A DNA stretch of 64,000 nt from a bacterium (GTDB taxonomy: Bacteria > Eisenbacteria > RBG-16-71-46 > CAIMUX01): contig JAUIHP010000001.1 of NCBI GenBank assembly GCA_030431975.1, positions 186,001 to 250,000 of the forward strand, written 5' to 3'. The notes below the pieces were generated by a model, which had not been told where the DNA came from, made no database searches, and was given only the letters and a program-made list of their open reading frames with translations. Both the position numbers and the translations under genes were made by a program. The first letter of the stretch is position 1; every line of letters starts with the position of its first letter. This document shows, in pieces, positions 60,701-64,000 of the stretch.

Positions 60701-61852
60701 CTACTCTCGGAAATTCCACTTCAGGTTCCCCCAACTGGTCTCCTGAATCGGCGTCGCCCCGCACTCGACTCCGAAGGCGCCAATCTGTCCGCACCCATTG
60801 CTGTATTCCGGCGAACACGGTGAATCGGACCGCAGGGAGTAATCCCCCGCCTCCGCGTCACAAAACAGCGGATCGAGCTGCTGGTTGCCGCTCTCGTCGG
60901 GTCCGCTGTTCCAGCATGGGCTCCAGTCCGCTCCGTTCTCGTACAGGTTGTTGCAGTTCCCACTCGCCGTTGCCTGGGCGTCGCATCGCACGTCGGCCCC
61001 GCTGTTGAACGCGACAACCGAGTTGGAGAGTCGAAGTGTGGAGTTGGCCACGATCAGGAAGACCAGGTCAGACTCGTTGTCGGCAATGGTGGTCTCCAAC
61101 ATCTCGCAACTGGACTCGAAGGCAACGAAAACCGCCGCGCCGTTCTCCGCGGTGTTTGAAGCCACAACACACTCGCGGACCGTTGCACTGGCGGACGACT
61201 GGACTCCAATGGCCGAACCGACAGCATTCGGATTCCCGTAGTCCGAATTGCCGACAAACGTACAGCGTGTGATCTCGGCATTGTCGCCGGTTTCCACGAG
61301 AACTCCTCCAGCGCCGTAACCTCCACGATTGCCTTCGAAGTAGCATTCCGAAATGAGCGCAGAACCGTCGGCGCGAATCGCGCCCGCCCCGAACTCGGCG
61401 GCGTTGTTGTAAAAGTGGCAATTCTCGATCGTGGGACTCGCTCCGTACAGGTAGATCCCACCGACCGGCCCCGCGAGTCCGTTCAGGATCGTGATTCCAC
61501 GGACCGCCGTCCCTCGCCCCTCACTCCGACTCATCACGATCGCATAGCCTTGGCTTTCGCAGTCAATGGAACAGAGCCTCGGATCTCCATCGCGCGACCG
61601 CAGCTCGATCCTCTTCCCGAGGAAGTCGATCTCCCGGTTTCCTTCTCCCCGAAAGACGCCGGGTAGCAACTCGATGACGTCCCCTTGGCGAGCCTGGTTA
61701 ACGGCATCCTGAATCGTAGCGTGATCGCCGCTTCCGTCTGGAGCCACCGTCACAATCGCTGCATGCGCGGAAGAGCCGTAGGAAGACACAAGGAGCGCAA
61801 GAAAGGAGAGGATGAACAGGAGAAATCGGGACGAATCCAGGACCTTAGGCAT
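60701..61852 (-). CDS. Secreted parallel beta-helix repeat protein with W-G-x-L-K C-terminus
   Basis: The 383-residue protein has a signal peptide (LLFILSFLALLVSSYGSSAHA) and then a right-handed parallel beta-helix. Its first rung reads DGSGDHATIQDAVNQA, and repeated N-x-I/V-C-x-F-x-x-N turns follow (ENCHFYNNAA, SECYFEGNR, TRCTFVGNS). Such folds are common in polysaccharide-binding or -degrading surface proteins; I see no catalytic residues of a lyase. The last residues ETSWGNLKWNFRE match the C-terminal motif of the GACC protein at 44156-45136. ATG 61852 is used; the longer frame lacks a signal. Confidence 0.85.
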   Translation of the reverse strand: MPKVLDSSRFLLFILSFLALLVSSYGSSAHAAIVTVAPDGSGDHATIQDAVNQARQGDVIELLPGVFRGEGNREIDFLGKRIELRSRDGDPRLCSIDCESQGYAIVMSRSEGRGTAVRGITILNGLAGPVGGIYLYGASPTIENCHFYNNAAEFGAGAIRADGSALISECYFEGNRGGYGAGGVLVETGDNAEITRCTFVGNSDYGNPNAVGSAIGVQSSASATVRECVVASNTAENGAAVFVAFESSCEMLETTIADNESDLVFLIVANSTLRLSNSVVAFNSGADVRCDAQATASGNCNNLYENGADWSPCWNSGPDESGNQQLDPLFCDAEAGDYSLRSDSPCSPEYSNGCGQIGAFGVECGATPIQETSWGNLKWNFRE

Positions 61853-62111
61853 TGGCACTTGCCCCCATCTGGCGAAGACCCGGCAACCTCGCCACGAACA
61901 ACAGTGGCGGGTCGACCTACCTGAAGTCAATAGAACGCTCGCATCGTGCGATGATCAAACACTCGGCGACCGCTGAGCAGCCCCAAACCGGCGGACTCGC
62001 AGGCCGTGTTCGGTTGCACTATGATCTCCGGAGCCGAGTGTCCAACCCTCTCTATCGGCCGCCTGAGACTAGTGGAGCGTTGGCGCTTTGTCCAAGAAAG
62101 GGGCTCACGCG

Positions 62112-62354
62112 ATGACGAACCGGCGTCCGGTCCCAGTGAGCATGCACAACTTCGGCGTTGCAAGAAGCCCGCACATGCCGAGTCTCGTTCTGGGCTACAT
62201 AGCCGTGGCACTCTTGACGTCATCTCTCGGAGCCGCCGTGAGAGTCTTTCATCACGGTGACTTCACCGTATCCAGCTGGCTAGCCCCTACGTTCATCGCA
62301 TCCTACGATCTCGAGTTTTTTGAAGAGAAGTATCGTTGGGACGATGCTGTCCCC
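62112..62354 (+). pseudogene. 5' part of a frameshifted membrane-protein gene
   Basis: ATG 62112 follows AAGAAAGGGG. The frame encodes a plausible start of a membrane protein (helix SLVLGYIAVALLTSSLGA, then FHHGDFTVSSWLAP). It continues in natural-looking sequence up to YRWDDAV, then becomes nonsense. The matching continuation is in the +1 frame from a C5 run at 62350-62354. One extra C in that run would break the gene, or the assembly may contain a homopolymer error. Confidence 0.45.
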
Positions 62355-63297
62355 CTTCGATCTCACGATTCAAGGAATAGACACCGCGGCGCTCGTCAGC
62401 ATGATTCTCAGCTCCGTTCTCTCCGGCTTGTTTCTCGCCGAAATGACAAGGGTCGGCGCGCTCTCGTCGTGGACGGCCCGTGCAGCAATTGTCGCGTTCG
62501 TCTCACCATGCCTTTTCTTACAGCTCGGCTACGACTTTGGCAGGCTGGACCACCTCAACTCCGGGATATTCCTGATCACGCTTGTCTTGCTAAGAAGACA
62601 AGCTCCCCCTGCAATTGCCGCAATCCTGGTTGCGTTTGCCACCCTCAATCATGAAGCGTTCGTGCTCCTTCACCTGCCCACGATCGTCGCCGCGGCACTC
62701 TGGAGTGACACGGTTCCAGCGCGGCTCATGATCCTCACCATCCTGCCCGTCTCCGCCGGCTTGTTCACGGTCATCATGTTGTGGGGTGGTGCTTCCGGGG
62801 CCACCGTTGGATACCTGGAGGCATCGGCGTTGCGGATTGGATATCCGGAGGAGGCTGTCGCCTCGTCTACGGCGGTCTGGCGATACTCTCTCGCCGACAC
62901 CGTGCGCCAAACATTTGACTACTACAAGACTACCCGCGGACTGGGTTACACCATGTTCTATCTAGGTGTTCTTGCGGCTGCTGTCGCGAGCTATGTCTCT
63001 GGCCTCGATCGGTTCGTCACCCCAGGAATCCGAAGATGTCCCGGCCGGGAACGGCTACTTTACCTCGCGCCGCTCTCACCCGCGCTCATGTTCCTGGTTG
63101 GCCTGGATGGCGGGAGATGGTCCTGCGCCTGCCTACTCGACCTCATTGCTATGCTGGTCTATCTCTCATCCTCCCGCAGACCGCCCCCCGGCGGCGGCGT
63201 CCAGTTTCCCGCCTGGGTGTACTTCATTCCACTCATCGGCCCCGTAGGCGTGACGAGCGCGCTCCCACTGATCGGAGAGTTGGTGCGCCGCATGTAG
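62320..63297 (+). CDS. Integral membrane protein (main part after the frameshift)
   Basis: About 325 codons from the TTG at 62320; the real N-terminus is probably the upstream piece at 62112. Around eight hydrophobic segments are present, with conserved-looking motifs LGYDFGRLDHLNSGIF and ATLNHEAFVLLHLPTI between helices. This charge pattern in a polytopic protein recalls GT-C-like or polymer-assembly membrane proteins, but I cannot place it in a family. It lies alone, downstream of the beta-helix gene on the opposite strand. Confidence 0.55.
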   Translation: MKRSIVGTMLSPFDLTIQGIDTAALVSMILSSVLSGLFLAEMTRVGALSSWTARAAIVAFVSPCLFLQLGYDFGRLDHLNSGIFLITLVLLRRQAPPAIAAILVAFATLNHEAFVLLHLPTIVAAALWSDTVPARLMILTILPVSAGLFTVIMLWGGASGATVGYLEASALRIGYPEEAVASSTAVWRYSLADTVRQTFDYYKTTRGLGYTMFYLGVLAAAVASYVSGLDRFVTPGIRRCPGRERLLYLAPLSPALMFLVGLDGGRWSCACLLDLIAMLVYLSSSRRPPPGGGVQFPAWVYFIPLIGPVGVTSALPLIGELVRRM

Positions 63298-63460
63298 GAA
63301 CGGGGTCTACTCGGGATTTCGAGTCGCGATAAACAACTCCCTGCGGCTGCAATCGAGGGACCAACCCCCGAGCGTTTCGGGTCAGATACAGGAATGGCGC
63401 GAACTCTGGAAACCCATCGTTCGCGCCACTCGAGATTCAGACCTCTACAGGACTGGAAGT

Positions 63461-64000
63461 CTAAAAGCCGTGCCGTCCGGGACCCCGCATTCCGTGACCT
63501 CCGGCGACTCCACGCTCCAACACATCCTTGAGCGACTCGGCCGCCTCCGCCTGATCCTCATCGAGCACCGCACGGATCGCAGTACGAGCCTGATCACGAA
63601 TCGCCATCATCTGGAACGCCGCGACCTGCGCATCGGTATCGCCGGATGCAACGGAACGGAGCACGGCGACCCGGTCACCGACGGTCCCGTTGAGAATCGA
63701 ATCGACCTGACGGGCCTGATCGTCACTCAAGTCGAGGGCTGCCGACATGAGCGACGCTCGCTGCGAAAGCTGCTCGGGCAGTCGTTCGATCCGTGAGTCG
63801 ATCCTCCGCTCCATGTGCTCGGCCTTGCGGGACTCGAGCTTTGTGAGCTGCTCTTCACTCAGGACCCCGAGGAGTTCGGCGCGGGCGTTCTGCGCAAGTG
63901 CGGTCGCCTCGCTGACCGCAGCGTCGGCGGACTTTGCCTCGTCCCGGACGGCCTCGTGAAGCGCGCGGAACTCGTCACCGTACTTTTCACGAATGCTGTG
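63461..64000 (-). CDS. C-terminal part of a Spy/CpxP-like (LTXXQ-type) helical protein (5' end outside window)
   Basis: The frame is open from the right edge to the stop at 63461, giving 179 residues of all-helical, Ala/Glu/Arg/Gln-rich sequence. Two LTXXQ-like segments occur (GVLSEEQLTKLESR and LDLSDDQARQVD), as in periplasmic Spy/CpxP/ZraP-type helical-hairpin proteins that buffer envelope stress or metals. The tail GGHGMRGPGRHG is Gly/His-rich. The start and signal peptide lie beyond 64000, and so does any linked two-component system. Confidence 0.65.
   Translation of the reverse strand, partial: HSIREKYGDEFRALHEAVRDEAKSADAAVSEATALAQNARAELLGVLSEEQLTKLESRKAEHMERRIDSRIERLPEQLSQRASLMSAALDLSDDQARQVDSILNGTVGDRVAVLRSVASGDTDAQVAAFQMMAIRDQARTAIRAVLDEDQAEAAESLKDVLERGVAGGHGMRGPGRHGF

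Noticed and set aside
60198-60818. 206-residue minus-strand frame near the gene remnant
   Set aside because: It overlaps the beta-helix gene end and the remnant in another frame, and has the Arg/Ser-rich look of a shadow.
1-64000. tRNA, rRNA, insertion sequences or prophage genes
   Set aside because: None recognised on either strand; no transposase, integrase or structural phage motifs among the coding frames.

Overview
The window is a GC-rich bacterial chromosome segment, densely coded on both strands, with many GTG and TTG starts and good Shine-Dalgarno sites. I see no rRNA, tRNA, transposase, phage module or CRISPR array. Several traits point to an uncultivated FCB-type lineage, such as an Eisenbacteria- or Krumholzibacteriota-like organism: secreted proteins with FlgD/Por-type C-terminal domains, Cys-rich GACC repeats, PEP-CTERM and CHRD proteins, a many-heme cytochrome and bacterial topoisomerase VI. 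That placement is inference and low confidence.

Layout. 1-8.8 kb: the tail of an unknown gene, dinB, a TonB-receptor-like barrel, an SGNH hydrolase overlapping an S66 peptidase, and a large membrane/TPR protein. 8.9-14.2 kb: a barrel / LolA-like / RND operon divergent from an ArsR regulator, with an inverted repeat between them. 14.3-18 kb: a TPP riboswitch followed by thiO, thiS, thiG and a TenI/ThiE-Smr fusion. 18-26.2 kb: a B12-binding radical SAM protein, an MFS transporter, a six-CHRD secreted protein and a PEP-CTERM protein. 26.5-32.6 kb: a redox block, with an FAD/Fe-S oxidoreductase, a b-type-like membrane protein, a 30-CXXCH cytochrome and a coupled outer-membrane barrel. 32.7-38.4 kb: YqeY, a lamin-tail/GACC protein, PruA and a beta-CASP metallohydrolase. 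38.5-44 kb: a 60-bp tandem repeat, a CPBP protease, topoisomerase VI A and B, and an HTH protein. 44-49.7 kb: a GACC protein, a membrane protein, FabI, and an acyltransferase/glycosyltransferase pair. 49.8-58.5 kb: a sulfatase-fold membrane enzyme, a degenerate threonine-synthase-like protein, a subtilisin, an unknown exported protein and an M17 aminopeptidase. 58.5-64 kb: a HELTH metalloprotein, a nucleotidyltransferase-like/XRE gene pair, a beta-helix protein, a frameshifted membrane protein and a partial Spy-like protein.

Two themes run across the window. First, short tandem repeats (5 to 60 bp units) lie in many intergenic gaps and also inside genes. The intragenic ones I could size have units divisible by three. 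Second, at least six exported proteins carry recognisable C-terminal tags: FlgD/Por-like (three), PEP-CTERM (one) and a short W-G-x-L-K tail (two). The most interesting candidates are the 30-heme cytochrome/barrel operon, the catalytically degenerate threonine synthase paralogue, the TenI/ThiE-Smr fusion and the bacterial topoisomerase VI with a histone-tail-like extension.
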